This document shows positions 1 to 8,652 of a stretch of DNA of 60,347 nucleotides, piece by piece. Positions within the stretch are counted from its first letter, which is position 1, and the number at the start of each line of letters is the position of its first letter. The stretch is from an uncultured bacterium (GTDB taxonomy: Bacteria; Vulcanimicrobiota; CADAWZ01). A model generated the notes under the pieces. It was given only the letters and a program-made list of their open reading frames with translations, did no database searches and was not told where the DNA came from. A program made the position numbers and the translations under genes. The stretch is from the NCBI GenBank assembly GCA_902790465.1, contig CADASF010000003.1:1-60347 (forward strand), in the 5' to 3' direction.

Positions 1-1
1 T

Positions 2-403
2 GCCAATAATGACATTGGTCCACATTATCCATCAAATTACGATCTTCCAAATGTTCTATCTGTGGCTTCAACAGATAAAAATGACAATCTATCATCATTT
101 AGTAACTATGGAAAGAATACTGTTGACATAGCAGCACCTGGTTCACAGATTTATTCAACAATTCCACACAATCAGTATCAAATGAAGAGTGGTACATCAA
201 TGGCAACTCCTCATGTCTCTGGTGTCGCTGCTCTCATAATGACAAAATATCCTGAGCTATCTGCAACAGAAGTCAAAGAATGTATCCTTAAAGGCGGAGA
301 TGATGTCGAAGCCCTCAAAGATAAAGTTGTAACAGGCAAGAGATTAAATGCTTACAATGCACTTCAAATCGCAGAACAAATGGTACAGAAATATAGAAAT
401 TAA
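2..403 (+). CDS. Subtilisin-like serine protease, C-terminal part (5' end outside window)
   Basis: The frame is open from the first bases of the window, so the gene is cut off at its 5' end; a GTG at 62 is internal, not a start. The visible 133 residues contain the subtilase serine motif GTSMATPHVSG (nucleophile Ser), preceded by DIAAPGSQIYST, both typical of peptidase family S8. The Asp and His parts of the triad lie upstream of the window. The end (KRLNAYNALQIAEQM) is the normal end of an S8 catalytic domain, with no C-terminal sorting domain. A strong terminator follows 22 bases after the stop. It is probably secreted like most S8 proteases, but the signal peptide is not in view. Confidence 0.93.
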   Translation, partial: ANNDIGPHYPSNYDLPNVLSVASTDKNDNLSSFSNYGKNTVDIAAPGSQIYSTIPHNQYQMKSGTSMATPHVSGVAALIMTKYPELSATEVKECILKGGDDVEALKDKVVTGKRLNAYNALQIAEQMVQKYRN

Positions 404-425
404 TTTTAGTCTATCCCCTATTTTT

Positions 426-460
426 CTGCTCCTTCATAAATGAAGGAGCAGATTTTTTTT
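426..460 (+). terminator. Rho-independent terminator after the subtilase
   Basis: Perfect 11-bp stem (CTGCTCCTTCA / TGAAGGAGCAG) with a TAAA loop, followed by a run of T. Confidence 0.93.
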
Positions 461-512
461 GTTAAATAAAATATTTCAAAATTGTAATATATTTGTTACT
501 TTTTGGAAATAT

Positions 513-541
513 TTTATAAGTTATTTATCGTGATATATAAT
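513..541 (+). promoter_or_regulatory. Sigma-70-like promoter for the 611 gene
   Basis: TTTATA (513-518), a 17-base spacer, and a perfect TATAAT (536-541). The roughly 60-base leader contains a small hairpin (ATTCTTC 554-560 with GAAGAAT 575-581), then an AGGAGG ribosome binding site at 599-604. Confidence 0.55.
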
Positions 542-610
542 ACAAATATTTTAATTCTTCAAATAACCAAAACCGAAGAATCATAAATAAAATTTTTAGG
601 AGGAAAAATA

Positions 611-1064
611 ATGAATATTACCAGTCCTGGATTTTCAGTAGCAACTACAAATGCTATACACCAACAATGTCAATCTGAAGCAATCGCAAACAACACCACA
701 GTTTCAGGTGGTAGGTATGGAAGGAATACATGTCACAACAGATCCAGTAGGAGCACTACGCGACTACGGTCAATGTGTAGCTGATCGTACTCAACTAAGT
801 AAACAAGCACAAGAAAAACCACAGGCAACCACTCCAAGTATTGGTACTGAATCAGAAAAGCCAAATCAAGGTATCGGAACTACAGTTAATGATATTTTAG
901 ATGGAAGCAAACCTAAAGAAGAAGCAAAACCTCAAACTGATAAAGAAAAATGCGAAGCAAATGGTGGAGAATATCATCATGTATATGACATACCTTTAGA
1001 TATATCTGGTCCTTCAAGTGATTCATCTCCATTTCAAAAATGGGAAGGTTATTGTAAATCATAA
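611..1064 (+). CDS. Small hypothetical protein, probable single-base frameshift near 705-722
   Basis: Not a recognised family. ATG 611 has an excellent ribosome binding site (AGGAGG, 6 bases away). Its frame gives a Ser/Thr/Asn-rich start (MNITSPGFSVATTNAIHQQC) but stops at 783. The +1 frame continues as an open frame to 1064 and contains VTTDPVGALRDYG and a Pro/Lys/Glu-rich linker. The ATG at 651 in that second frame has no ribosome binding site. The simplest reading is one gene with one extra base in the G-rich stretch GGTGGTAGGTATGG (707-720). This could be a sequencing error, a real mutation or a recoding site. The full product would be about 150 residues, with no signal peptide or membrane segment and three cysteines in the second half. 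A terminator follows directly. Confidence 0.5.
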
Positions 1065-1081
1065 CAACTAAAAATAATAAT

Positions 1082-1134
1082 AAATCTGCCTATAATTAGG
1101 GAGAATAATAACCAATTATAGGCAGATTTTTTTT
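1082..1134 (+). terminator. Terminator after the 611 gene
   Basis: Stem of about 15 bp (AATCTGCCTATAATT with AATTATAGGCAGATT) followed by eight T. The same AATCTGCCTATA stem recurs in the terminator at 2052, suggesting the two small-gene units share ancestry. Confidence 0.9.
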
Positions 1135-1185
1135 AAATATTACTGTAAAAAATTCAGAATATTTCAAAAATTTTAAGAGGTAAAA

Positions 1186-2037
1186 ATGGAAGTCAATCAA
1201 TTTGCTTATCAAACTCAAAGGCAACTGGAAATAAATGGTTATAATTATAATAATGGAGAAAAATTAGCAGATTCTATAAAAAACATGGTAGGTAAAGGTC
1301 AAAAATTTATAAAAAAAGTCTTTCCATTTGTTAATGCTGGAATTAATCTAAAAAGTGGTTATGAAAAAGGTGAAGAAGTATCTGACCTTAGAACTACCCA
1401 AGCAGATCGCATAGATGGAAAAGACAATATAAGAAATGAAGCTATTAAAACTGGTGCTAAAGGAGGCGGAATGTTAGGTTCAGTCCTTGCAGGACTTTTA
1501 AAACTAAATCCTGTCTCTTTATATTATACTGCAACGGAAGGATACGATCCTATAACTGAATTCGGTGGATATGCTGGAGCTGAAGCAGGAGCATTTATTG
1601 GAAAAGTTACTGCAAATACAATTAAAAAAGGAGTAGAAACAGCTAAAGAAGTAAGCGATACTGTATCTGGAACTTATGACCAAGCTGTAAAAGACACTTC
1701 AAAAAAGATAGAATCAGCTGTTGAAACTGGAAAAGAAATAAAAGATACTGTATCTGGAACTTATGACCAAGCTGTAAAAGACACCTCAAAAAAGATAGAA
1801 AAAGCTGTTGAAAAAGGGGAAAAAGTAAAAGATACTGTTGTTGGAACAGCTAAAGAAGCTGGTAAAATGGTGAAAAATGGCTACAATTCAACAGTAAATA
1901 ATGTAGCAGATGGAATAGAATCAGCTGTTGAAACTGGAAAAGAAATAAAAGATACTGTTGTTGCAGTGGCAACTGATAATGCTTTGACAAATTTCGGTGA
2001 TAAAGCTGGTTCTTGGATTTATAACCTACTTAACTAA
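1186..2037 (+). CDS. Glycine-zipper protein with Lys/Glu-rich amphipathic tandem repeats
   Basis: 283 residues; AAGAGG ribosome binding site 5 bases before ATG; no signal peptide. Residues about 85-140 are Gly/Ala-rich (GAKGGGMLGSVLAGL, GGYAGAEAGAFIG), a glycine-zipper pattern able to insert into or pack against membranes. Residues about 145-265 hold tandem units built around VETGKEIKDTVSGTYDQAV and KDTSKKIE, with degenerate copies later. The repetition is also visible in the DNA (around 1663-1740 versus 1735-1830). Such repeats predict long amphipathic helices, as in LEA-like or apolipoprotein-like proteins; function is unknown. The combination of no signal peptide plus glycine zipper recurs in the protein at 56544-57809. 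Confidence 0.8.
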   Translation: MEVNQFAYQTQRQLEINGYNYNNGEKLADSIKNMVGKGQKFIKKVFPFVNAGINLKSGYEKGEEVSDLRTTQADRIDGKDNIRNEAIKTGAKGGGMLGSVLAGLLKLNPVSLYYTATEGYDPITEFGGYAGAEAGAFIGKVTANTIKKGVETAKEVSDTVSGTYDQAVKDTSKKIESAVETGKEIKDTVSGTYDQAVKDTSKKIEKAVEKGEKVKDTVVGTAKEAGKMVKNGYNSTVNNVADGIESAVETGKEIKDTVVAVATDNALTNFGDKAGSWIYNLLN

Positions 2038-2051
2038 ATTCTAAAAAAGTG

Positions 2052-2109
2052 AAAAATCTGCCTATATTTTTTTATATTAGAGAGAAAAAGTATAGGTAGA
2101 TTTTTTTTT
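2052..2109 (+). terminator. Terminator after the repeat protein
   Basis: AAAAATCTGCCTATA pairs with TATAGGTAGATTTTT, with a G-T wobble, followed by T9. It is a sequence relative of the terminator at 1082. Confidence 0.85.
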
Positions 2110-2227
2110 CTTGTACAAAAATCTAACATCATCTAATATAACAAGATATTTTTCTTGTCTAAACATTGCCTTTTATAAAAAAATATGATAAAATAAAATA
2201 TAAAATACACTATAAAAAAATAAACAT

Positions 2228-3049
2228 ATGAAAAATAAAAAAGGCTTTACACTTCTTGAAACATTGATATCAATTTTAGCATTTGGACTAATAATGACAT
2301 TGATGTTTCAAATATCAGCAAGATTTTTTCAACTATTCAATGCTTCATCATCTAAGCAATCTATGAATAATCAATTTCTAAAAACATATACACATCTGCA
2401 AAAAGAACTTTCAATAACAGACTCAAGATATGTATATTCTTATAAAATATATTTAAAAGATATAAAAGCAAGATGGATGATCTTCCCTATTCCGACAGAT
2501 AAAAATGGACAGATGAAAAGTGAAGGCAATAAATTTAATTGGCAAAGAGTATATTTTTATTATTTACACTGCACTAATCCTGACTGTCCTGAATGTAAAA
2601 CAAAAAATTATTCTGTAAGTAAAGAAAGTCAATTAAAAAATGAAGCATACAAATTTTGTTCAGACAAAAATTTGATCAGATTGATATATGACTATACAGC
2701 TTACAATGATTCAGGTTATTTTTCAGAAGCATTGTCTAATATTTGCGACCATATATCAGAATATACATTGTCAATAGATAGTAATTCTTTTCCAAGTGAA
2801 TTTGACACTGAAATTAAGGGATTTAATAAAGTTCCTGTTATTAAATTTGTTGAAAAAAGAGTTATAGCTAAAGATATTTTTGATATGGATATAATAACAA
2901 ATGCAAATAATGTAAAAATTAAAATGTCAAAAGTAAAAAAAGATGAAATCAAAAAAAAGGTTGAGTATGGTACTACGGATTTTACAAAATCTGAAAATAA
3001 AAAATTTGTTGAAAATATAGAATTTATGGTACATTCAAAAAATAATTAG
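2228..3049 (+). CDS. Type IV pilin-like minor pseudopilin (GspJ/PulJ-like)
   Basis: The N-terminus MKNKKGFTLLETLISILAFG has the prepilin peptidase site (G before FTLLE, Glu at mature position 5) followed by one hydrophobic helix. The rest is a soluble domain of about 240 residues with a CTNPDCPEC cysteine cluster. The call of J-type rests on N-terminal style, size and position before a PilX/GspK-like gene. It should be processed by PilD and sit in a pilus or pseudopilus tip. There is no clear Shine-Dalgarno, common for genes here. The next gene starts 13 bases downstream, so the two are probably co-transcribed. No pilus motor or platform genes are in the window. Confidence 0.8.
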   Translation: MKNKKGFTLLETLISILAFGLIMTLMFQISARFFQLFNASSSKQSMNNQFLKTYTHLQKELSITDSRYVYSYKIYLKDIKARWMIFPIPTDKNGQMKSEGNKFNWQRVYFYYLHCTNPDCPECKTKNYSVSKESQLKNEAYKFCSDKNLIRLIYDYTAYNDSGYFSEALSNICDHISEYTLSIDSNSFPSEFDTEIKGFNKVPVIKFVEKRVIAKDIFDMDIITNANNVKIKMSKVKKDEIKKKVEYGTTDFTKSENKKFVENIEFMVHSKNN

Positions 3050-3062
3050 AAAGTAGAAAATA

Positions 3063-5735
3063 ATGAATAAAAAGAATAAAAAAGGTGTTTTATTAATGTC
3101 TGTTCTTGTTGCTGCAGTTTTGATAAGCATATTTTTACTTACAGCAGTAGCAGACTTAAACAATAGCTTTTTTTTATCAAAAAAATTTACAAGTGAAAAT
3201 AAAGCATATTGGGCTGCTGAAACAGGAATTCAATATTGCGAATACAAATTGAAATCAGATTTAGGTTGGCCTTTTTTTAATGCTACAACAACAAATAATA
3301 ATGAAACAGGCACAGAAAAATTTGGAAAATTCACAGTAACAACATCTAAACATGATGGCGGAAAAGGATATTATATAAACGGAAAATCAGAAACAGATGC
3401 AGAAGAATTTTGTATATATTTTTCAAAAAGAGAAGACACCATCTTGGGTTCTAATGATATATCAATAGTTCCAAGTAGTTTTCCTTCTGAACCTAAAAAT
3501 TTGTCATATTGTTCATATTCTTCTATGAAAAAAAGCGATATAGATCAAATTTATTTAGAAAACATAGAAAATAAAAAAATCGCTGATACAGAAAAAACAT
3601 TTATTGTAAGTAATAAACCAATTACTTATAAAACTCTTATTACCTCTCCTGGAATATATATTGTATCTGACGGCAGATCGGGTCCATATAGGTCTGTTAT
3701 TGAAACAATGCTAATTGCAAATAATGGAAATGGATTTAATTCAGGCATATATGCAGGAGGAAATATCAACTTAACACTTCTTGGTAATGAATCTCTTTTT
3801 AAATGTTCTAATGACTCCAATGGAAAATCTGAAATCTACTGTAAAGGAAATATAAATATAGATAGAAAAGAAAGTGATGTTAGCTATTCAGATGCTTCAT
3901 CATCATCTAACCCTTTGGAAAAATTAATAAAAAAATACACTTCTTCTTGTCCTATTTCCTTAGGAGATAATGGACAAATTTATTTTGGTCAAGAGATAAA
4001 AATTGTTGATGAAATTGATGAAAATAAAACACTATCAACAAAAAACATGTCAACAAATGATTTCAAAAGAACATATGGATTAAATCTTGAAAAATATCCA
4101 AGTTCAAAAGATGACGAATTTCCTAAAATAACTTGGAAAGATGTAGAGAACATAAGAACAAAACAAGAAAAGAAAAAAGATAAAGACGGAAGCCAAATGG
4201 TCGAAGAAATAAAAAGTGGAAGTTATGTCGCAATATTAGAAGAAACAGAAACAGATAAACACTATACACTTTGTAGATTAAATAAAAATTATATGAAAAG
4301 AGATGGTCAATTTTCGAAAAAAGAATTTAAAGAAGATTTGCAGAAGGCCAAAGATAATCAAGCACAACAAGAAAAAAAGATAACAGAAGAAAATACAGTA
4401 CCTATAAAAAATAAAAAGGGAAAGGTAGTAAAAACTGTATTAAGTGAGAAAGGTAAACAACTTTTAGCTCATAAACAATCAGATAGAGGCTTAATAGAAG
4501 AATTTATAAAAAATATAAATGGTCTTTCAAGTGATAGTGAAGCAAAAAAAGATATATTAGCTTCAAATAAACAAGATGAACAATCAAACATATTCAAGAT
4601 AAAAACAGAAGACATAAACGACAAATTAACTCCAGTAATAACATTAAAAAAATCCGTTAAAACAAAGCCAAATTCAGATAATGAGGAATATTTTAATTTA
4701 TTTACTCTGACAAAAAATAATGATGATAATGAATTTAATATAGATGAAACAACTTCAACTGATTTAACTTTTTATGATAAAAATGATGGTTTATCAGAAA
4801 AACAATTATTGCTACTTTCAAGAAAAGAAAATGCTAATGAATACGACGATACAACAATGTTATATACAAAAGGTTATGTATCAATAAATGGAAAATTATC
4901 TGGTACGGGTCAAATATTATCTTGTGGAAGTATATATTTTAAAGCTGGCAGTCAATTAAACACAGAAAAAAAATATACACATGAAACCCACGATAGTGAT
5001 GGCAGTTCCACAACAGAAACAATAACAATACCAAACAGTAAACTTGCATTGTATTCAAAAGGGACTATACAAATGGGAAATCCTGAAGGAAAAGGAGACC
5101 TAACTGAATTATATCGCAAAATAAGAGAAGTCTTGGGCAATAAATCAGCATCATCCTACTGGTCATTAACAAATGATGCATTAAACACTGAAGTTGAAAT
5201 TACAGATGCAGATAAAGAGAGAGTATCAAAAGATTTTGATGATAAAAAAATGTTGTTAAAAGACTGTATGACAAAATATTATGGATATACTCTTACAGAA
5301 ACACGAGAATTATTGAGAAATGTTGTTTATAAAAATGCCCGTATGACAACATATACAGACAAATTTGGTATTGTTTATACTTCTTATTCTATGCCTGAAG
5401 ATGCTAAAAATATTATAATTGAATCTCAATCTCCTTCAAGTTTTAATGGCATTATATATGCCTATGGGGGCTTCAAATGTGATGCAGAACACAATGATGT
5501 TACGATAAATGGAGTACTTGTTACTTATGGATCAGACCCAAATTTCAAACCTGGAAGTGGAGAAAATTTAGACCCTGCAGAACTTCTCGGTATAAGAACT
5601 AAGGGTGGTATAGAAATAGAGCATTGCAATAACTTTAAAGTTATATACAAATCAACTGATTTAAATAAATTTATGAAAATGTGTGGACAAGTAATGCCTG
5701 TAGGTTTAACTCGTATCTATTATAACAAATTATAA
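3063..5735 (+). CDS. Very large PilX/GspK-like minor pilin with extended C-terminal domain
   Basis: 890 residues. The start (MNKKNKKGVLLMSVLVAAVL) has a basic leader and a single helix at residues 8-30. It is followed by ENKAYWAAETGIQYCEYKL, the A..A..G.......L pattern of PilX_N domains. The cleavage region lacks a GFTLLE-type Glu5, as in GspK/PilX proteins. PilX proteins are usually under 250 residues; here about 820 residues follow. They include strand-like, Gly/Asn-rich segments (GNINLTLLGNES, GKLSGTGQILSCGSIYF, SFNGIIYAYGGFKC, TINGVLVTYG) suggesting a beta-helix, and a Lys/Glu/Gln-rich middle (about 360-480). It probably sits at a pilus tip as a large exposed head; the function of the extension is unknown. 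Confidence 0.75.
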   Translation: MNKKNKKGVLLMSVLVAAVLISIFLLTAVADLNNSFFLSKKFTSENKAYWAAETGIQYCEYKLKSDLGWPFFNATTTNNNETGTEKFGKFTVTTSKHDGGKGYYINGKSETDAEEFCIYFSKREDTILGSNDISIVPSSFPSEPKNLSYCSYSSMKKSDIDQIYLENIENKKIADTEKTFIVSNKPITYKTLITSPGIYIVSDGRSGPYRSVIETMLIANNGNGFNSGIYAGGNINLTLLGNESLFKCSNDSNGKSEIYCKGNINIDRKESDVSYSDASSSSNPLEKLIKKYTSSCPISLGDNGQIYFGQEIKIVDEIDENKTLSTKNMSTNDFKRTYGLNLEKYPSSKDDEFPKITWKDVENIRTKQEKKKDKDGSQMVEEIKSGSYVAILEETETDKHYTLCRLNKNYMKRDGQFSKKEFKEDLQKAKDNQAQQEKKITEENTVPIKNKKGKVVKTVLSEKGKQLLAHKQSDRGLIEEFIKNINGLSSDSEAKKDILASNKQDEQSNIFKIKTEDINDKLTPVITLKKSVKTKPNSDNEEYFNLFTLTKNNDDNEFNIDETTSTDLTFYDKNDGLSEKQLLLLSRKENANEYDDTTMLYTKGYVSINGKLSGTGQILSCGSIYFKAGSQLNTEKKYTHETHDSDGSSTTETITIPNSKLALYSKGTIQMGNPEGKGDLTELYRKIREVLGNKSASSYWSLTNDALNTEVEITDADKERVSKDFDDKKMLLKDCMTKYYGYTLTETRELLRNVVYKNARMTTYTDKFGIVYTSYSMPEDAKNIIIESQSPSSFNGIIYAYGGFKCDAEHNDVTINGVLVTYGSDPNFKPGSGENLDPAELLGIRTKGGIEIEHCNNFKVIYKSTDLNKFMKMCGQVMPVGLTRIYYNKL

Positions 5736-5777
5736 AGCTACCCTTAAAATAGACACTTAAAACAATATAATTTTTTT

Positions 5778-5808
5778 GCCATCATTCAATCGTTTGATGG
5801 CTTTTTTT
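5778..5808 (+). terminator. Terminator after the minor pilin pair
   Basis: GCCATCA / TGATGGC stem with a 10-base loop, followed by T7. Confidence 0.85.
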
Positions 5809-6102
5809 ATTTATCAATAGTTTACCAACACGCACTAAATAGACCGACTTATACCATAAAAAAATAATTTTTCTGATTATTTCACTACTGAATTAATAAC
5901 TTATCATATTATTGACAATATAATAAGTTATTGATAATATAATATATTACGAATATACAAAAAAATCACTTTATTTAGAGTAAATTTTCACACTTAATTA
6001 ACAAATCAATCACAGTTTTCATAATTATAATTTGTAATCTATTTTTCTAAAAAATTAAATCTTTTTTTGTATATTTGATATTATAATAAAGAGGATAAAA
6101 AA
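5809..6102 (+). other. Gene-free AT-rich stretch with an imperfect inverted repeat
   Basis: No credible open frame. AATAACTTATCATATTA (5895-5911) pairs with AATATAATAAGTTATT (5917-5932) with one mismatch. It could be an operator or a cruciform; there is no T run, so it is not a terminator. GAGG at 6091 is the ribosome binding site of the next gene. Confidence 0.5.
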
Positions 6103-8055
6103 ATGGGTAAAATAATAAAAATACCACTAATGTGTACTTTTCTTTTTGTTATTGGAATATTTCTCTCAGCTTGTGGAGGAGGAAAATCAACCCCTCCAAC
6201 ATATCCAATAATACCAATAATTCCAACACCAACTCCTGTAGCTCCTGAAATACAACTTTCAAACACTTTATTTGAAATCAACATAGGAGATACAGACAAC
6301 ATCACTGTTACACTTGATGGCGAAAATGTTACTGAAGAAGCTATATATACACCTGATGATGAAAATATAGCAACTGTTGAAAAAGGTCTTATTACTGCAC
6401 ATAATCAGGGAACAACTATTGTAAATGTACATGTTGAAGGAGCCAAAGAAGACAAAACATTTATTGTTAATGTCATAGATCCAGAACTTCCCACTCTCAA
6501 ACTTTCTCAAAATGTATTTGTTCTAAAAGTTGGACAAACAGACAACATCACAGTTACACTTGAAGATAAAGATGTTACTGAAGATGTAAATTATAGACCA
6601 GCTAATGAAGCAATAGCAACTGTTGAAAAAGGAATTATAACAGCACTTAGTAAAGGTGCAACAGATGTTATCGTATCTCTTGAAAATGCAAATAATGCTA
6701 TATTCACTGTTAATGTCGACCTAACAGACCTTCAACTTTCTAAAAGTGAATTTGAATTAAATATTGATGAAAAAGCAGAAATAGAAGTAACTTGTAATGG
6801 TAAAATAGTTACAAAAGATGTAACTTATACAGTAAATAAGACAACTGAAGATGAAAATATTGTTACTGTTGAAGAAGGAATTATAAAATCACAATACCAA
6901 GGTGGGGAAACAACTGTTACCGTATCTCTTAAAGGTATATCAAATGATGCAACCTTCACTGTTAAAGTAAAAGATGATTCAGTTGGCGACGTCGAATTAA
7001 ATAAAACTGTCTATACTGCACTTTACGATTTGGGACTTGTTACTGAAAGTTATGATAATAGAAAAAAACTTACAGAAATAAATATACCTGGTACCTATAA
7101 AGATAATGACGGCAATAAACATAAAATCACAAGTATTGGAGAATATATCTTTAAGGATTCCAAACTGAAAACTGTTACAATTCCAAATAGTATAATAACA
7201 ATTAACGGTTACGCATTCGAAAGTTGTAAGGATTTAACTGAAATAAATATTCCTGATAGTGTACAAACACTTGGTACAAAGGTTTTTAAAGATAGTGGAG
7301 TAAAAACTGTAAATATCGGAACTGGTTTAATAACTATAGGAAAATACGCTTTTGCATCGTCCGCAGTAACTACAATTAATATCTCAGAATCAAACAAAGT
7401 ATTAACAACAATAGAGGAATATGCATTCGACAGTTGTGATGCTTTAACTGAAATAGTTCTTCCTAATAATGTAGCTGAAAGAACAAAAGAAGAAGGAATG
7501 ACAGGAATTGAAATTAAAAAATACGCATTTAGCGAATGTTCGTCTTTAAAAGAATTAGTTATTCCTGATACTGTTACTGAACTTGGAAAGTATGTTTGTT
7601 CGAACTGCACAAGCTTAGAAACACTTGAATTAGGGAATGGTATTACTGAAATAAAAGAAGAACAATTTAGTAATAAAAATAATCTTGATAAATTAGTAAC
7701 TGTAACTATTGGAACAGGCGTAAAAACTATTGAAAAAAAGGCTTTTGCTGATTCTAAGATTACAAAAATTATAATTCCTGACAATGTTGAAACTATTGGA
7801 ATAGAGGCTTTTACTGCTTGTGTAAACTTGACAACTGTAGAAATTGGAAAAGGCGTAAAAACTATAGGAACAAATGCTTTTTCTGGTTGTGGTTATTATC
7901 AATCAGCAGCTCACTTGAAATTAACAATTCCAGATCAAGTTGAAACAATAGGAGCCAATGCTTTTAGTAAGGTACAATGTATTTATTACACACAGAATTT
8001 AACAGCAGAGGGCTCACCTTGGGGAGCAGAGAGCTATCAAATAATTGAAAACTAA
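6103..8055 (+). CDS. Surface lipoprotein: Big2-like domains plus BspA-type leucine-rich repeats
   Basis: 650 residues. The signal peptide ends in a lipobox (FLSAC, Cys24), then GGG and a Pro-rich linker, so it should be a lipid-anchored envelope protein. Residues about 45-285 hold three Big2-type bacterial Ig-like domains, marked by repeats of GDTDNITVTL, ENIATVEKGLIT and the closing FTVNV. From about 310 to the end come BspA (LRR_5) repeats of about 23 residues, such as SVQTLGTKVFKDSGVKTV and IPDNVETIGIEAF. It ends with a SPWGAES motif shared with the other BspA-type proteins here. BspA repeats in other bacteria mediate adhesion to host proteins or other cells; the ligand here is unknown. 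It is the closest relative in the window of the 9958 gene, including the same terminator sequence. Confidence 0.92.
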   Translation: MGKIIKIPLMCTFLFVIGIFLSACGGGKSTPPTYPIIPIIPTPTPVAPEIQLSNTLFEINIGDTDNITVTLDGENVTEEAIYTPDDENIATVEKGLITAHNQGTTIVNVHVEGAKEDKTFIVNVIDPELPTLKLSQNVFVLKVGQTDNITVTLEDKDVTEDVNYRPANEAIATVEKGIITALSKGATDVIVSLENANNAIFTVNVDLTDLQLSKSEFELNIDEKAEIEVTCNGKIVTKDVTYTVNKTTEDENIVTVEEGIIKSQYQGGETTVTVSLKGISNDATFTVKVKDDSVGDVELNKTVYTALYDLGLVTESYDNRKKLTEINIPGTYKDNDGNKHKITSIGEYIFKDSKLKTVTIPNSIITINGYAFESCKDLTEINIPDSVQTLGTKVFKDSGVKTVNIGTGLITIGKYAFASSAVTTINISESNKVLTTIEEYAFDSCDALTEIVLPNNVAERTKEEGMTGIEIKKYAFSECSSLKELVIPDTVTELGKYVCSNCTSLETLELGNGITEIKEEQFSNKNNLDKLVTVTIGTGVKTIEKKAFADSKITKIIIPDNVETIGIEAFTACVNLTTVEIGKGVKTIGTNAFSGCGYYQSAAHLKLTIPDQVETIGANAFSKVQCIYYTQNLTAEGSPWGAESYQIIEN

Positions 8056-8062
8056 TACGACA

Positions 8063-8105
8063 AAAAAAATCCAGTCGAGATTGAACTCGGCTGGATTTTT
8101 TTTTG
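8063..8105 (+). terminator. Terminator after BspA lipoprotein 1
   Basis: ATCCAGTCGAG / CTCGGCTGGAT stem (one G-T) followed by T9, with A8 upstream so it can act both ways. It is nearly identical to the terminator at 11326. Confidence 0.9.
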
Positions 8106-8112
8106 TTTCCTG

Positions 8113-8320
8113 CTTTTAGAGTGTATTGGTAAAAGCTATTTTTGCATATTTAAAAGTTCCTATAAACTATCCAATATATGCCTGTTTACTGCCATTTTGT
8201 CATTGCGAGGGAGCGTGCGACCGTGGCAATCTAAGCCTGTTAATTATCATTCACTTAAAAATTGAATTGATCGGCTCTATCTTTTATTTACTACCGAATG
8301 TTATTTTGTTTGAAAAAGCT
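8113..8320. repeat. MITE-like dispersed repeat, copy 1 (truncated right half)
   Basis: Shares CTTTTAG.GTGTATTGGTAAA, the segment AAACTATCCAATATATGCCTG and the core TCATTGCGAGG...CCGTGGCAATCTAAGCC with the copies near 12901-13198 and 34443-34692. The mirrored right half seen in copy 2 is lost or decayed here. No protein is encoded; an 81-codon open frame inside it is incidental. Confidence 0.8.
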
Positions 8321-8340
8321 CACTCCAGACACTCGAAATT

Positions 8341-8386
8341 GAACTGCTCCCACTTTTTAGTACATAACTAAAAGTGGGGACAGTTC
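8341..8386. repeat. 46-bp palindromic element, related to 45480-45526
   Basis: GAACTGCTCCCACTTTTTAG pairs with CTAAAAGTGGGGACAGTTC around an 8-base loop. The sibling at 45480 keeps the GAACT...TTTTTAG / CTAAAA...CAGTTC plan. It resembles fused insertion-sequence ends; no transposase is attached. Confidence 0.7.
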
Positions 8387-8395
8387 TTATACTGC

Positions 8396-8650
8396 TTATG
8401 GAGTATTTAATTGCAATTTTGACAAGTAAAAATCATGCTCTTCCTGTGGAATACTTAACATTTTCATTGCTTGTTCAACAGTATAATTTGCATTTTTCAT
8501 AAGCGACTTTATACTATTTAACAATGATTTTACCGTTCCGAGCTTTTTGCCCTTAGCAATATATTTATCTTTGTTCTGTTTTATATATTTATCTGCTGTT
8601 TTTTCAATAAACTTGATATTTCCATTATTCCCTCCTTTGTTGTTTTAAAA
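8396..8650 (-). pseudogene. Decayed C-terminal copy of the neighbouring Rpn gene
   Basis: This segment repeats the 3' part of the Rpn gene at 8653-9552. The part from about 8506 to 8650 is almost identical to 8755-8912; the rest is more diverged. Differences include a 12-base in-frame deletion (missing AEGE-type codons) and one missing base in a poly-T tract (8599-8604; six versus seven), which shifts the frame. It keeps the CAAAGGAGGG ribosome binding site (8630-8639) and ATG (8625), but translation from there stops after 14 codons. The stop that matches the parent is at 8396-8398. It is probably a partial tandem duplication. Confidence 0.85.
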
Positions 8651-8652
8651 AA

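Noticed and set aside
7209-7784. 191-codon minus-strand open frame inside the 6103 lipoprotein gene
   Set aside because: It is the antisense shadow of repetitive leucine-rich-repeat codons; no ribosome site, and the plus-strand protein is clear.
8126-8371. 81-codon plus-strand open frame
   Set aside because: Lies entirely in repeat copy 1 and the neighbouring palindrome; no family-like sequence.
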